Source: Fragilariopsis cylindrus CCMP1102 (Eukaryota > Bacillariophyta > Bacillariophyceae > Bacillariales > Bacillariaceae). Taken from it: a stretch of 64,000 bases of DNA. Below are positions 1 through 11,230 of the stretch, piece after piece. A program made the translations under genes and the position numbers. The DNA lies in NCBI GenBank assembly GCA_900095095.1, contig FMBT01000347.1, positions 1 to 64,000 on the forward strand, written 5' to 3'. The notes beneath the pieces were generated by a model. It searched no databases, was not told where the DNA came from, and worked only from the letters and a program-made list of their open reading frames with translations. Each line of letters starts with the position of its first letter. Within the stretch, counting starts at the first letter, position 1.

Positions 1-18
1 TACTATGTATAATTTTAA

Positions 19-1542
19 CAAGACTACATTACCAAAGACGAATCAAGCTCACCCACAGTGAAAACACAAGCCCTTATGGTCAGTTCCCTAATCGATGCGA
101 TTGAACGGAGGTGTGTTGTGATTGGAGATATCCCTGGGGCATTCCTCCAGGCTGATTATCCACAAGAAGAAGGCAAAGAGTGTTACCTCAAGTTTGAAGG
201 AGTTATGGTTACTATGATCTGCGAGATCAAACCTGAATACACGAAGCTCATTAAAAGAAATAAGAAGAGTGGCAAGCAATGGCTAGTAGGCAAGGTTACG
301 AAAGCAATATACGGAACACTCCTCGGTGCCAGACTATTCTACGACAAGCTCCGAGCATTCCTGGAATCAATTGGATTTACAGTGAATGATTACGATGAGT
401 GTACATTCAACTCCATGATTGAAGGAAAGCAGTGTACTATACAATTCCATGTGGACGATTTGAAGATGTCCCATGTGACACAGTCAGTACTGGATGATGT
501 CATTGACAAGTTGAACAAGGAATTCGGAGTGAACAAGAAGATATCTGCAAGTTATGGAAAGATCCACGAGTACTTGGGCATGACAATTGATTACTCTGAA
601 GATGGCATTGTGAAGTACACAATGTACGACTATCTGGAAGACATTGTGATAGAAGCACCAGATGATATGGATGGTAAATCAGTAACAGTAGCAAGTGACC
701 ACCTGTTTACAGTTAATGAAGAGTGTGAAAAACTCGACCCTGAGATTGCAGACTACTATCACCGAACAGTGGCAAGGCTACTGTTTGCAGCCAAGAGGGC
801 TCGACCAGATCTGCAGACAGCTGTCGCATTTCTATGCACAAGAGTTGCATCACCAGATAAGGACGACTACAAGAAGCTAGCCAAGGTGATAAGATATATC
901 AGGGAAACCATCCATCTTCCACTTGTATTGGGATGGGATGAGTCCGGAAGATTGACATGGAGCATTGATGCCTCATTCGCTGTCCACATGGATATGAAGA
1001 GTCATACAGGATACTGTTTAACAATGGGAAAAGGTTCTGTTGTTTCAGGGTCCATTAAGCAGAAGCTTACGACTAGGAGCTCAACCGAATCGGAACTAGT
1101 TGGTGTGGATGATACCATTACATTTATTGAGTGGATCAGCCTGTTCATGAAGTGTCAGGTTAAACACTACCCCAATAGTGATCCGTTAAAACTATTGGGT
1201 ACTAAGGTCCTTGCACTGCAGGACAACACCAGCACCATTAAGTTAGCACGAAATGGTCGACGTTCATGTGGACAGAGAACTCGCCACATTAACATTAGAT
1301 ATTTTTATATCACGGATAAGATTAATGATGGTACAGTTGTTATGTCCTATTGTCCAACAAAGGAAATGGTATCAGACTATTTTACCAAACCATTACAGGG
1401 TTCGCTGTTCAGATTACACAGGAATGCTATCATGGGAGTATCACAGGCCGACTATGACTGGTATGAAGACCAGTACAAGGAAGCCAAGAAAGCATCGAAG
1501 CTGTTGGTAGCAAAGCTATTAGCAGAAACTAATGCAACCTGA
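19..1542 (+). mobile_element. Ty1/copia retrotransposon pol, RT and RNase H part (CoDi-like)
   Basis: This is the C-terminal part of a Ty1/copia polyprotein: reverse transcriptase followed by RNase H. The RT region contains DIPGAFLQADY and the polymerase box FHVDDLKMSH, where the usual Y-x-D-D tyrosine position is histidine. The RNase H region contains SIDASFAVH, TRSSTESELVG and QDNTSTIKL, followed by TRHINIRYFYI, the classic copia C-terminus. The frame is open from base 19, just after an in-frame TAA at 16-18, so the copy is either broken there or its earlier pol is in another frame outside the window. From 19 to 1542 I see no further break. About 50 bp after the stop comes a TGTTGG LTR start, as expected at the 3' end of such an element. 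Family assignment is by recognised motifs; the CoDi label is inferred from the diatom context. Confidence 0.93.
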
Positions 1543-1592
1543 GTTGTTATTACATTATCATACATGGATCCATCTATGACAATGTAGGAGTG

Positions 1593-2051
1593 TGTTGGGG
1601 ACTGAATTAGTTCCTACTAAATACCACGTTACTAGAAATTGATATCGCACCGTCGTATCGTAGCCTCACTATCTGTGTACAGTTGATACTGTAACAGCGT
1701 GTGTGGTATCATTGCAATGATATCATCTACTTGATATCATTGTTATTTATAAACTTAACATTATAAGAGATTATTTATTTCTTTTATTAACTGCTTCTAG
1801 TTACTCTATGCATTTAGCACGTAGATTAGCTTAGATTATAACACTTTCGCTGTTGAAATAACCCAAACTTTGCTCCTTATGTGGTAATCAAATTATATAG
1901 ACTTTTGAGAAAAAAACAGGAGCAGCAGCAACATACAATTGATTTCTGTACAGCACTATAGTGAACTATTTTGCTACTAGCTAGTCAATTGCTTGGGAGT
2001 TTTACTACTTAATACGAATCTGCCTATACTAAACGAAAGGTGCGTGCAACA
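1593..2051 (+). repeat. probable 3' LTR of the copia element (right end uncertain)
   Basis: The sequence starts with TGTTGGGGAC at 1593, about 50 bp after the pol stop and just after a purine-leaning stretch at 1581-1592 that could serve as polypurine tract. LTRs of this class start with TG and end with CA. Two CAACA ends match the TGTTG start, at 1933 and 2051, giving LTRs of about 341 or 459 bp. The 5' LTR and its target-site duplication lie outside the window, so the end cannot be fixed. A 16-bp perfect palindrome sits at 1707-1722. Confidence 0.6.
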
Positions 2052-2437
2052 ATCCAATAAGAATATTCTTAAAATCTAGGAGCTGCGCGTTGAATGATAT
2101 GACAGTTTGATTACTCGAAGTAACGTTTGCGATTGCAAGTTGTTGCGTTCGCGTTACATTTTCAGAGAGACCGGTAGGCTCGCGCGCACTGCTTTCCACG
2201 ATTGTCCATTATTTCAGACAGTTGAAACGCTGCTCCAGCTAACAAACAATTTTCAAACTGAAACTTCGACAAATAATTGTTTCGAACAAATCAATCATCT
2301 CCCATCAAAACAAAATTATTTTTATCCAGTAGTTCTCACTCTCACAATAAAGCTAAAGGTGATCGATACAACTACAATAACCTACATCCATATTTTCCCT
2401 GCTTGTGTGTGGGAGGGGAGTAGTTTAGTAAAGTATA
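2052..2437. other. intergenic, presumed promoter of the next gene
   Basis: There is no supported gene here. A weak open frame crosses it but has no family features. It presumably holds the promoter and 5' UTR of the gene starting at 2438. Confidence 0.4.
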
Positions 2438-4603
2438 ATGGTGGTGGGAACAACGAAAGAAGAAAACAATATCGTTATGTTCGATGGAGTCGAAACGCTG
2501 TCTCAATCTCTAAAGAACAACAAAGTAGTAGTAGTAGCAGGACCAGAAAGTAGTACTAGTGCAGCGCTAAATGTAAGAATGAATGCCATAAATTCGTCTG
2601 TCACAACTAGGCCTCCAAGAGTACCTAAGCCTGAATCTGGTGTCACTATTCATACGGATACGGAGGATCACAGTAATCGTCATCGAAGTTCTTCACAACC
2701 AAGACCATCTCGGCCGGTCGGGCTTGAGCAGCTTTCAGCATCAAAGGTCGATTCAAGCAGTAAAAGGAGTGCATCACAACCTAGATCATTACAACAACAG
2801 TCTTCCCACTTTCTTGAGGGCTTTAATTTGGCTGGTAGCTTCGACGTGGGGGCAATCCCTGATCCACCAACACCGAGTAGTTCCAAAAGTAGAAATCGTC
2901 GTCGAGTCTCATCAGGGTCGGTGTTAAGGCCGATGTCTTCCAGGGATGTCACCAATAGGGGGAATAATAATCAAGCTATAGAATCAAGTGGGGATAAACC
3001 AACGACTATTACTAGTACTAAGTCAAGCTCAAGCGCTCGAAGAAAGCGGAAGACTCTATCTCATGTTCCTTCTCCTCTTATTCAAGAAGACAAACAAAAA
3101 GATTTTGTCTTAACAACAGAAGATTGTAACCAAGGAAAAGAAGAAAACAATGATGTAGAAGTGAAACCGAAAACACTTCGAATCGAATTATGTCATGATG
3201 AGATTAGTCCAAAACGCCGGAAAAAGAGCAGACAAAGCATGGTTATACCTATTAATCTTCCTCTCCAAGAAGATGTCAATGTCAATGCTGCATGCGATGA
3301 TAGATTTTGTCCAGCAGCAGCAGCAGCAGCAATACCAGTACTCAAGCCATCTCGTGGCGACAATAGTAGTAGTAGTAGTAGTAGTATGATGATGAACAAT
3401 TCGCCTTTGAAAATGAAAAAGAAAGAAAAAATATTTCCGGGAGATTTGAAAAGCATGCAGGAGTTGCGAAATCTTGTACGGGGATACTGTGCTATATCAT
3501 CTGAGGCAGAAAGAGGTACATCTGAGGAAGCTAAATCAATTCTAGAGATCACAGGGTATGAATTGCCTAAAAAAATCATGACTGTTACCAGAAACAGCAA
3601 CAACAACAGCCGGGCAGTACTTTCTAATCGTCGTCTTGTTATTCAGAAGATCGCACCAGTCTTAACTCAGATGGAAAAACGTAGAGAACGTGATACCAAA
3701 CAGTGGGAGACCGACACCAATTGTCGTGTGACGAAATCTACTAAATCTGGAAGGTATCGATACTATGATATTGATAGTAACCAAAAAATTAGTAGCCATG
3801 AGTACAAGCAACGATACATTGCTGTTATAGAAGACGGCAGGCCTCAACGAATGGCAAGAGCTGAAGCATGGATCAGCAGGCTCGATGATAATGTAGAAGC
3901 GCCGACCGAAGACGTTACAATGCACGTAACAACAACAACAACAACATTAAATAGGAACGATCATTTATCAGAGAACTTTCTAGCCTCTGAAGAACCGATC
4001 GTAATTGATATCGATCATCACCAAGAACAAAATACAATCGAAAAGAATGCGATGGAACAGAAAGAAGCCTTCTCTCCACCCAACAATGATAGCATTCTTG
4101 TACGGGTAGAAAGCACGGGGAGCACGGGTATTGGGGCAACTGATTGTATGGACATTTGTGACATGAGTACGAGTCTTGATTACGGGGAACAATCAAGCAG
4201 TATCTCTATGATGACGAACAATTGTCATCTAACAACGACAGCAATGTCTACTGGAATGAATGAAATAGCGGAAATTAGTGCAGCATCTTCGGAAGACGTC
4301 GATGAGAATCAGCTAGAATCACGGACACCTTCTCCCACCAACCCGGACGAAATTGAAACTGGGAAGGTATACACCGCCGATGATGTTTCTAATCCTCCAC
4401 CACTTTCCCTTCCATCAAGAGATAAAGAATCCATTGATCCGGATATCGCACAGGCTGAGAGAAGACTATGGGATAGAATTGATCTCGCCTTACACGAATA
4501 TTCCGAGGAAATTATGATGATTTCAGAAGAAAAGAAGAAGCGGATGGCAGGAGCACGTCCTCCTCGTCCTCCTCATGGAGGAGAGCGACAACAATTATTA
4601 TGA
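2438..4603 (+). CDS. low-complexity Ser-rich protein of unknown function
   Basis: This is a single open frame of 721 aa starting at an ATG in good context. The first ~330 residues are disordered: rich in Ser, Arg and Lys, with basic clusters such as ARRKRK and SPKRRKKSRQS that look like nuclear localisation signals, plus poly-Ala and poly-Ser runs from trinucleotide repeats. The only part that looks folded is residues ~340-480: a helix starting MQELRNLVRGYC, then QKIAPVLTQMEKRRERDTKQWE, then SGRYRYYDIDSNQKISSHEY, followed by ARAEAWISRL. I have an impression of a similar block in other diatom proteins but cannot name a domain. A last helix near RRLWDRIDLALHEYSEEI closes the protein. A nuclear, possibly DNA- or chromatin-associated role is only a guess from composition. 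Confidence 0.75.
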   Translation: MVVGTTKEENNIVMFDGVETLSQSLKNNKVVVVAGPESSTSAALNVRMNAINSSVTTRPPRVPKPESGVTIHTDTEDHSNRHRSSSQPRPSRPVGLEQLSASKVDSSSKRSASQPRSLQQQSSHFLEGFNLAGSFDVGAIPDPPTPSSSKSRNRRRVSSGSVLRPMSSRDVTNRGNNNQAIESSGDKPTTITSTKSSSSARRKRKTLSHVPSPLIQEDKQKDFVLTTEDCNQGKEENNDVEVKPKTLRIELCHDEISPKRRKKSRQSMVIPINLPLQEDVNVNAACDDRFCPAAAAAAIPVLKPSRGDNSSSSSSSMMMNNSPLKMKKKEKIFPGDLKSMQELRNLVRGYCAISSEAERGTSEEAKSILEITGYELPKKIMTVTRNSNNNSRAVLSNRRLVIQKIAPVLTQMEKRRERDTKQWETDTNCRVTKSTKSGRYRYYDIDSNQKISSHEYKQRYIAVIEDGRPQRMARAEAWISRLDDNVEAPTEDVTMHVTTTTTTLNRNDHLSENFLASEEPIVIDIDHHQEQNTIEKNAMEQKEAFSPPNNDSILVRVESTGSTGIGATDCMDICDMSTSLDYGEQSSSISMMTNNCHLTTTAMSTGMNEIAEISAASSEDVDENQLESRTPSPTNPDEIETGKVYTADDVSNPPPLSLPSRDKESIDPDIAQAERRLWDRIDLALHEYSEEIMMISEEKKKRMAGARPPRPPHGGERQQLL

Positions 4604-4804
4604 AAAATAAATAAGAAATAGAAAAGAAAAAACGATATGGCTATTCTCTAAAACTAAAATAACATAACAATACAATAAAATTACTTTTTCGCTATAGTGC
4701 TTTATTATTTTTATAGAATGATTTTATTTCACATACTATCATTTAGTTTACTATTTAAATATCATCCAAACAAGTCACCTCTTTCTGTTGTATTATTTTT
4801 ATAT

Positions 4805-5344
4805 TTATTTATTTTCCCCTTTCAGTCCATCAATAATGGCTTCATATTTAGCACTCATCTTATCTTCTGCAGTCTTAATTGCAGTATGTTTTTCAGCTTG
4901 AGCCTTGACAATATAATCGGAAATGAAACTTCTATATGCTTGTACTTTTGAAGTCAAATCCTTATTGGTTGCTGGGAATGCAAATGAATTTCCAGATGTT
5001 GGTGTTGTTTGTTTCGCGGCAGCTTCCAATTCAGTTATTTTATTTTCAAGTTCATCAATCTGATCACGATATTTAGTTTCAACTCGTGCCATAGCTGCAA
5101 TTTTTTCCTCGTGAGCTTTAGCCATAAAACCGGTAAGTGCAGCAGCAGATGATGATGATGATACATCTGCATCGTTTGTTGCTTTTTTTGATGTTGATGA
5201 CGATGATTCAAGGAAAGAATTTTTAGTAGTAGTAGCATATTGCCGATGCGGACAGCATGGATTGACAACAAATGCCGTCGTTGAGACGATGCATATAATT
5301 GTAGCGGCGAGGTAAGCGACCAGTTGTCTTCTTCGATCAATCAT
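4805..5344 (-). CDS. predicted plastid-targeted coiled-coil protein
   Basis: A single-exon protein of 179 aa. The N-terminus has a hydrophobic signal peptide (YLAATIICIVSTT) followed by A-F at residues 24-25 and a Ser/Thr-rich stretch. That matches the ASAFAP-type cleavage motif which, in diatoms, sends proteins through the ER into the complex plastid. The mature part is a charged helix, roughly residues 75-115 (EEKIAAMARVETKYRDQ, then IDELENKITELEAA), followed by a second helix containing AYRSFISDYIVKAQAEKHTA. I recognise no enzyme domain. It faces the gene on its left tail to tail, about 200 bp away. Plastid location is inferred from the leader only. Confidence 0.7.
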   Translation of the reverse strand: MIDRRRQLVAYLAATIICIVSTTAFVVNPCCPHRQYATTTKNSFLESSSSTSKKATNDADVSSSSSAAALTGFMAKAHEEKIAAMARVETKYRDQIDELENKITELEAAAKQTTPTSGNSFAFPATNKDLTSKVQAYRSFISDYIVKAQAEKHTAIKTAEDKMSAKYEAIIDGLKGENK

Positions 5345-6021
5345 CTTCAGTGGGGGTAGGTTGGGGGGGGGGGTGATATCTGATATGGATTTGCTCTGTT
5401 GGATGTCCTTGTGCGGTATGGACTAAGAAGTATCCTACAGTAGGTGTTGTTGGATGTTGCGGGAGGGATAAGAATGATAAGATGAGACTGTGGATTGAAG
5501 ATCGCCAACAGAGATGATTTTTTCTTGGGGAATTCAACCCTCACAGGGCCAGCCGAAAAAAACGTGCGATTTGCGCACTGTACTTATGATGTGTTACTCT
5601 AGTCCCATTATTTTTTATTTTATGTACGTACTGTAAGTTAGTAGATGTTGCTTCTTGTGTTTTGTGAAACAGATTTTGCGGTTCGAAGCCAAAAGACAGA
5701 ATTGCCAACTGCTTCTCCTTTTGCATCCAATTGTATCATATATTCATTGTTGCTACTGCTACTTCTAGCCACAACAAGTACAAGCAAGTATAAATATACA
5801 ATCGTATATTGCTATCCCGCTACCATCGCCGGAACTTGGTTAACAACTGTATCCTCAGCTATCTTTATTCTTCCTTTTTGATTCTGTTCCCGAAGATTTC
5901 TCGATTTTTGTCACCACAGCAACAAGAAGAACTCGACAACAATTAAAAAAAAGAATAAGTGAAAGAAGAAAGTTTAATACCATTCCATTTATTTATTGAT
6001 TTGTAAAAATCAGATACCATC
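5345..6021. promoter_or_regulatory. divergent intergenic region
   Basis: About 680 bp separate the start codons of the plastid coiled-coil gene (minus) and the PDH-E2 gene (plus). It should contain both promoters. A G run lies at 5363-5373. I see no motif I can name; several short open frames on either strand look like chance. Confidence 0.45.
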
Positions 6022-7702
6022 ATGTCATCCTTAATTTTCAGAAGAGGATTATTACAAGTAGGACGACGACAAATAGCGAATCAATTGCTTCATCAACGTA
6101 CTCCTCCTCCTGCTGCATCCAGTGTACTTCGAGCATGGTTTTCAAGTTATCCTCCTCATGAAGTTGTTGGTTTACCTGCACTTTCACCGGTAAGATCTCA
6201 ATAAACATATTATGAATATATATAGATATATGTAATATTACCAGAGGTCGTTCGTTTTTGTCATGACTTTAATTGTTTATCATTAATATTTGAAGTGTTG
6301 TGTGTTTTGCTTTTTGACTGTTAAGAAACTTGTCTCTCATCGGACGAATTTTTATTTTGTAATTCACTCGTTCCATTATCAAATGTATATACTTGCACTA
6401 CTTTTTGTCTCTTGCATATTGATTTTGCAGACAATGGAAACGGGAACTATCGGCAGTTGGAACATGGAAGAGGGTGATAGTTTTGGTCCTGGAGATGTTA
6501 TTTGTAGTATAGAAACCGACAAGGCAACCGTAGATTTTGAAGCACAGGATGACGGTGTTATTGCAAGAATCTTAAAAGAAGCGGGAGCTGATGAAATTGA
6601 GGTTGGTGTACCTATCATGATCACTGTTGAGGAAGAGGCAGATGCTGCTGCCTTTAAGGATTATGTTGTAGAAGATTCTGCTCCGGCACCTGCAGCTGCA
6701 GCAGCAGCACCTACTGAAACACCACCACCAGCCGCAGCGCCACCAGCTCCTGTCCCTGCAGCTGTTGCTGTACCATCACCAGCAGGTGGTAGAGTAGTTG
6801 CGTCTCCCCTTGCTCACATGATTTCAAATGATATGGGATACGACATTTCAGCTATTCCTGGTAGTGGACCAGGTGGTCGTATAATTGCTGCTGATGTGCG
6901 TGACTATATTCCAAGTGCTGCTGCTGCCGCTGTTTCGACAGGAATCGATGCCCCTGCTCCTGCCCAAGCAGTAATGGCTACAGCTTCTCCTATCGCAGGT
7001 GCTGGATTTACAGACTATCCAATTTCTGATTCCCACAGGGAAGTTTCTGCCCGATTGGCACAATCGAAACGGAATGTACCGCATTACTATTTGACAGTTG
7101 ACATCTGTATGGATGCCGTTCTTAAGCTCAGAAAGGAATTATCTGGTGCAGTCGGAGAAGAGGAAGGGCTCGGTGCGTATGAGTTTATTATTAAGGCTGC
7201 TGCCAAGTCTATGCAAGCTGTACCGGCTGCAAATGCTAGTTGGATGGACAGTGCAATTCGGGTCTACGATTCGGTAGATATGAACGTCGTAGTCGGATCT
7301 GGCGACAAATTGTACACACCGTTAATTCGAAACTGCGGATCAAAGGGACTAAAAGCAATTTCAGATGAATTAAATACAGCAGTCTCCGCCGTAGAAACCG
7401 GAGAATTTTCATCCGAATTTGCCTCCGTTGGAACATTTACAATCATGAACCTTGGTATGTATGGAGTCAAATCATGTGCTCCTATTATTCGAGAACCACA
7501 AGCATGTGCTTTGGCCTTAGGGGCTATGGAGAATAGAATTGTTCCAAACGACGATCCTGACAGTGAAGAAATTTATAAGGAAAGTGTCGTAATGACGGCG
7601 ACCATGAGCTTAGATCATCGTGTGGTTGATGGAGCTGCCGGTGCTCCGTGGTTGAGTGCATTCAAAAATTATTTGGAGAGTCCTACGACGCTTTTGCTGT
7701 AG
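6022..7702 (+). CDS. dihydrolipoamide acetyltransferase, E2 of pyruvate dehydrogenase
   Basis: The two exons are 6022-6189 and 6431-7702, with a GT-AG intron 6190-6430, giving 479 aa. Splicing joins LPALSP to TMETGTIGSW and restores a complete lipoyl domain. The lipoyl lysine is in ETDKATVDF at about residue 87. An Ala/Pro-rich hinge follows, then the peripheral subunit-binding domain (ASPLAHMISND to GRIIAADVRDYI), a second hinge and the catalytic acyltransferase domain. The active-site motif DHRVVDG sits near residues 451-457, with His452 and Asp456. The Arg-rich leader (FRRGLLQVGRRQ) looks like a mitochondrial presequence. The enzyme passes the acetyl group from E1 to CoA and forms the core of the complex. 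One lipoyl domain is present. A plastid form is less likely given the leader. Confidence 0.95.
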
Positions 7703-7999
7703 TTTTGTTGTACTGTTGCTTTTACACTACTTTTGAAATGGTGTCGCCTTTTATATCGATAACTGTAACGTAACGTAAATAAAGTTAAATAAACAAATAC
7801 GATTATAAAACTGTTTTGCACTACATATATATATAGGTCCTACTTTACATATATGCAATGCCATATAAGTAAGTAAATAGCCATTATTATAGCTAATAAG
7901 CTAACACAGAATAATACAGGAAAGATAGTCTTTGAAAGTATATCCATCTTGGATTATGAAACCATAATCCAGATGTGCTGGTAGGATCTATTTTACATT
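7703..7999. other. 3' flank of PDH-E2
   Basis: AT-rich sequence with a short TA repeat near 7826-7835. I see no gene in it. Confidence 0.4.
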
Positions 8000-10610
8000 A
8001 CCATAAGAAAGAACACCGGTCTTAGAGAGCACTTGATATATTTGGTGTCACCAATCCTCCACAAAGTGCAGGAAATTATGAGAGAAATCACTATCTGTGT
8101 CAACGAAAGGATCAGCTGTGAGGAAACCTCAACCATCACCATTACTAGTCTTTTGGTGACAATAATAGGGATATATCCGAAATCTGCTGATTTTGGCATC
8201 AAACGTGAGGCTGAGGCAGAAGTTGTATCACACTCAAAGCATGCGTCTCTTTGTATCTTGCTTGAATTCATGATCAAGTTGATACTAGATTGGTGATTAT
8301 AGTAAGGAAGGGGTAACCATGAGGCAGTCATTATACATTTCATTGTATAACTGTCAAGCTTTCTCCATATCGCATGACTTTTATTTTGCTGGAATGCAGT
8401 GAGAATGCATCCGTCTTGATTCAAATCTCTGTACTGCCTTCAACACATGAGTGGTGTGTGTTAACACCTCTGTGCTTGTATTTCTCTCACTTTCGGTTCT
8501 CTATCTTCCTCACTCCTTCTCCAATGTGCATCTTTAAATTGACTTGGTCTTCCATCTGTGTACTCATTCTCTGTTTCTTCTTCTTCCTCTTCTACTTTCA
8601 CTTTGTCTCCTTCCAGTTTTATCATCACTGGGTTGGTTCTCTTCTCCCATGATACTGTGCATCCATCTAGTTTCTGTTTGGTGTACTTCCCGGTCAAAGT
8701 GATCATTGTATGCTCCAATGTTCATTATAGTATTCCAGTGTATCATTATTGTTGAGGTAAGATTCTGTAGACTTCATTATAGTATCTTCCATTTTTGGTG
8801 GGTATGATTCAATGTTGGCGTCCATCCGTTGTTGTAGTGTTGTCTCAAAGTCTGTTCTGTTGATTATAGAGCCGGCTATTAGACCTACTGTATTGAGTGC
8901 TGTTGCTCCTTAATATACATTGCATTGATAGTATCTATACCAATACATGATGTTTTACCTGAGATGGTGTTGTTAAGTTTTTGGAATTCATCTCAAACTT
9001 ATCTGGCTTTGTCATCTATGATCTTCATGTTCCTGTCTTTTTTTTTATGGATGTCACCAATTGCTAACTTGCCTTCTCTCTGTATTGCTTTCTGAGCTCC
9101 CTTAACAAGATTCCGATTATACGGAATTTGGGTGGTATTTATCCGTGTAAAAATAGGCCTTAATTTGCTGATAAAAAGGACTGAAAAAATGGAAAACTTT
9201 GGAGATCCAAATAGATGAAGAATGCGACAAAATAAATTGATATTTGATGCTGTACAAGATTGAACCAATGTCCTTCATGTCAAGTTGGTGGTAGGCTTAC
9301 CTTTATCACTTGGACAGAAGGAAGATGATGATGTTGATTTGTATATGTAGTAAAATATTTTGTATATGTAATCTCTAAATATTACCGCACTGGTAACATT
9401 TTACACCATTTCTCCTGTTAACCGCAAATATTTTCACGGTGCTCTTCCATAATCAAGTACGTATAGGCTTATAACGCTGTATGTGCGGCCCATACAAAGC
9501 AACATTTGCTTATTTTCATTTATTACGAAAGCACGCGCTTTTGAACGGAGTTGTACTGTGTCTCAATAGAACTCTTTTAGTCCCATTTTTGAGGGAGGAA
9601 CCTCCCTTTAAAATATGGAGGCGCCATAACCAGAATCCTGTTTATGTCTGGGGTATCAGTAGTTATCTTGGTGTCTGTCGTTTCTTCCAGTAGCTTATTC
9701 TGAGTTTTGATCAGTCTCTGTTTTAACCTTCTTAATGGCTTCAGCTTCTTGAGTAGATACCTTTTGAGTTGCACCGGCTGCATCCAGAAAATCTGTCATT
9801 CCATCAGTTACATAATCCACTTCTTTGTTGCAGTCATACGCAAAGTGAAAGTGTTGTCTCCAGAATTGCTAGAACTGCTGTTGCATCTTTGATTGATTGT
9901 TCTACTTTTGCTGTATATTTAGTTACTGCCACTGCCTGTTCAGTTACTGCTACTGCCTGCTCACATACACTCTACTACTCATTTTCATTTGCATTACTAT
10001 ATCCGCTTGTCTTGAGATTGTGATGGCATCCTTGATAACTTTGTCAAGTTTGTGTTCCCATTGTGTTGCCATCGGGTCAAATATCCCAGTTGGTTTTCCC
10101 CCCACCATATCGTTCATGAGCTTGTCTATGTTGCTATCTCCTAGCACTTCACTTTTAGTCTTGTCTTCTTGCTCCTGTAGTAATTCTTGTTCCATTACTC
10201 CTAGTCTCAAGACAGCATCATCCTCTAGTATTTCTTCACCTTCTTCCTCCACCGCCTCTATTACGATCTCATCCGCTTGCTGTCTTACTCCCAACTCTTC
10301 TTCTTCATCATATTTGTCATCCAAATCAAACAAGGAAGAATAATTATTTTGATTTGGTGTACATTTCTTGGTAAGTCTTTGTTTTGTCTTTTCTCTTGCA
10401 GTTGTTTGCTGGGCTCTGTATTTTCTATCCTCATTTTAACAATATTCCACTTCTCACTTGTTGCTCCTCCTTGTGCACCACTCATTGCTTCTCCTTGTAC
10501 ATCACTGATGTCAAACTCCAATTCCTTGTCATTTCTTGCTGATGGTGGTGTCACTTGCTCTACATACCTTTTAGTAGTATCCTACTTGTCCTTCTTGTGG
10601 TAACATCTTG
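8000..10610 (-). pseudogene. decayed gag-like or coiled-coil coding block
   Basis: Pieces of coding-like sequence run right to left in all three minus frames with stops between them. From the right: residues such as ARNDKELEFDISDVQGEAMS near 10540; an acidic helical stretch at 10333-9950 containing GIFDPMATQWEHKLDKVIKD; a duplicated 21-nt unit at 9922-9963 coding EQAVAVT twice; then EVDYVTDGMTDFLDAAGATQ near 9800; INRTDFETTLQQRMDANIES near 8840; and KYTKQKLDGCTVSWEKRTNP near 8670. The mix of acidic coiled coil and lack of any intact frame suggests the gag part of an old copia-type element, but I found no zinc knuckle, protease or integrase motif. A dead host gene is possible. No LTR pair could be defined. 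Confidence 0.45.
9922..9963 (-). repeat. 21-nt tandem duplication inside the decayed coding block
   Basis: Two adjacent 21-nt units, nearly identical, each encode EQAVAVT on the minus strand. The duplication keeps frame, so it probably arose while the region was still coding. Confidence 0.7.
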
Positions 10611-11230
10611 CTTGAACTTCACTTTATCAGGCTGCTATTGGTTTGTAATTAACTAGTTGTTGGCTGGGAATTCCAAGAATTGTTAACCTAAAATAACACT
10701 GTGCAGATTGCAATACAATAAGTATTAATTGTGCATTTATTATTGCATTGGGTATTTTATATTTTATATTTTATCCGATCCCTCATCAGATACTGTTTTT
10801 TCTTATTATTGTACAGTACAGTGGTGCGAGCAGCTTCAGTCCTAAAACACACGTTTCAAAAACTCAATGCCATACCGATACCGGTAGATATTCTAAAAAA
10901 GAGTTCCGATTTAATGAGGTGAACGAATCAATCCTTTGCGCGTGCACGGCCAAAAATGTGGAGTAGTATTGGAAGTATGTGATATAATAAATTCGAAAAT
11001 ACGACGTTGTGAAAGGAAGGGTACAAGTAGTACTCGTATTTAGATTCTTGAGAGATTTTAGTGGAAAGTGGAGTTCATAATATTTCTATTCGCATTCATT
11101 CATGAAGAAGTAACAACAACGAGAGAGTGGTCTCATAATAAAGTCATGCGAATACATACCCTGCGAGAACACAACAATTCTTCACTTTTCTCCGTCTTCA
11201 TTCTTTGAAATAGAAGAGGAATAACAGAAG
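10611..11230. other. intergenic
   Basis: No gene is supported. The left part may be the untranslated start of the decayed block; the right part should be the promoter and 5' UTR of the DUF839 gene. Two overlapping short plus frames near 10731-10966 lack family features. Confidence 0.4.

Noticed and set aside
2107-2553. Open frame of 148 codons overlapping the start of the 721-aa gene
   Set aside because: Composition is not coding-like and it is out of frame with the clear gene starting at 2438.
3193-3606. Minus-strand frame with poly-Leu and poly-Ala
   Set aside because: It is the antisense reading of Ser/Ala repeats in the 2438-4603 gene.
5670-5700. T-loop-like GGTTCGAAGCC
   Set aside because: No matching D-arm, anticodon arm or acceptor stem around it.
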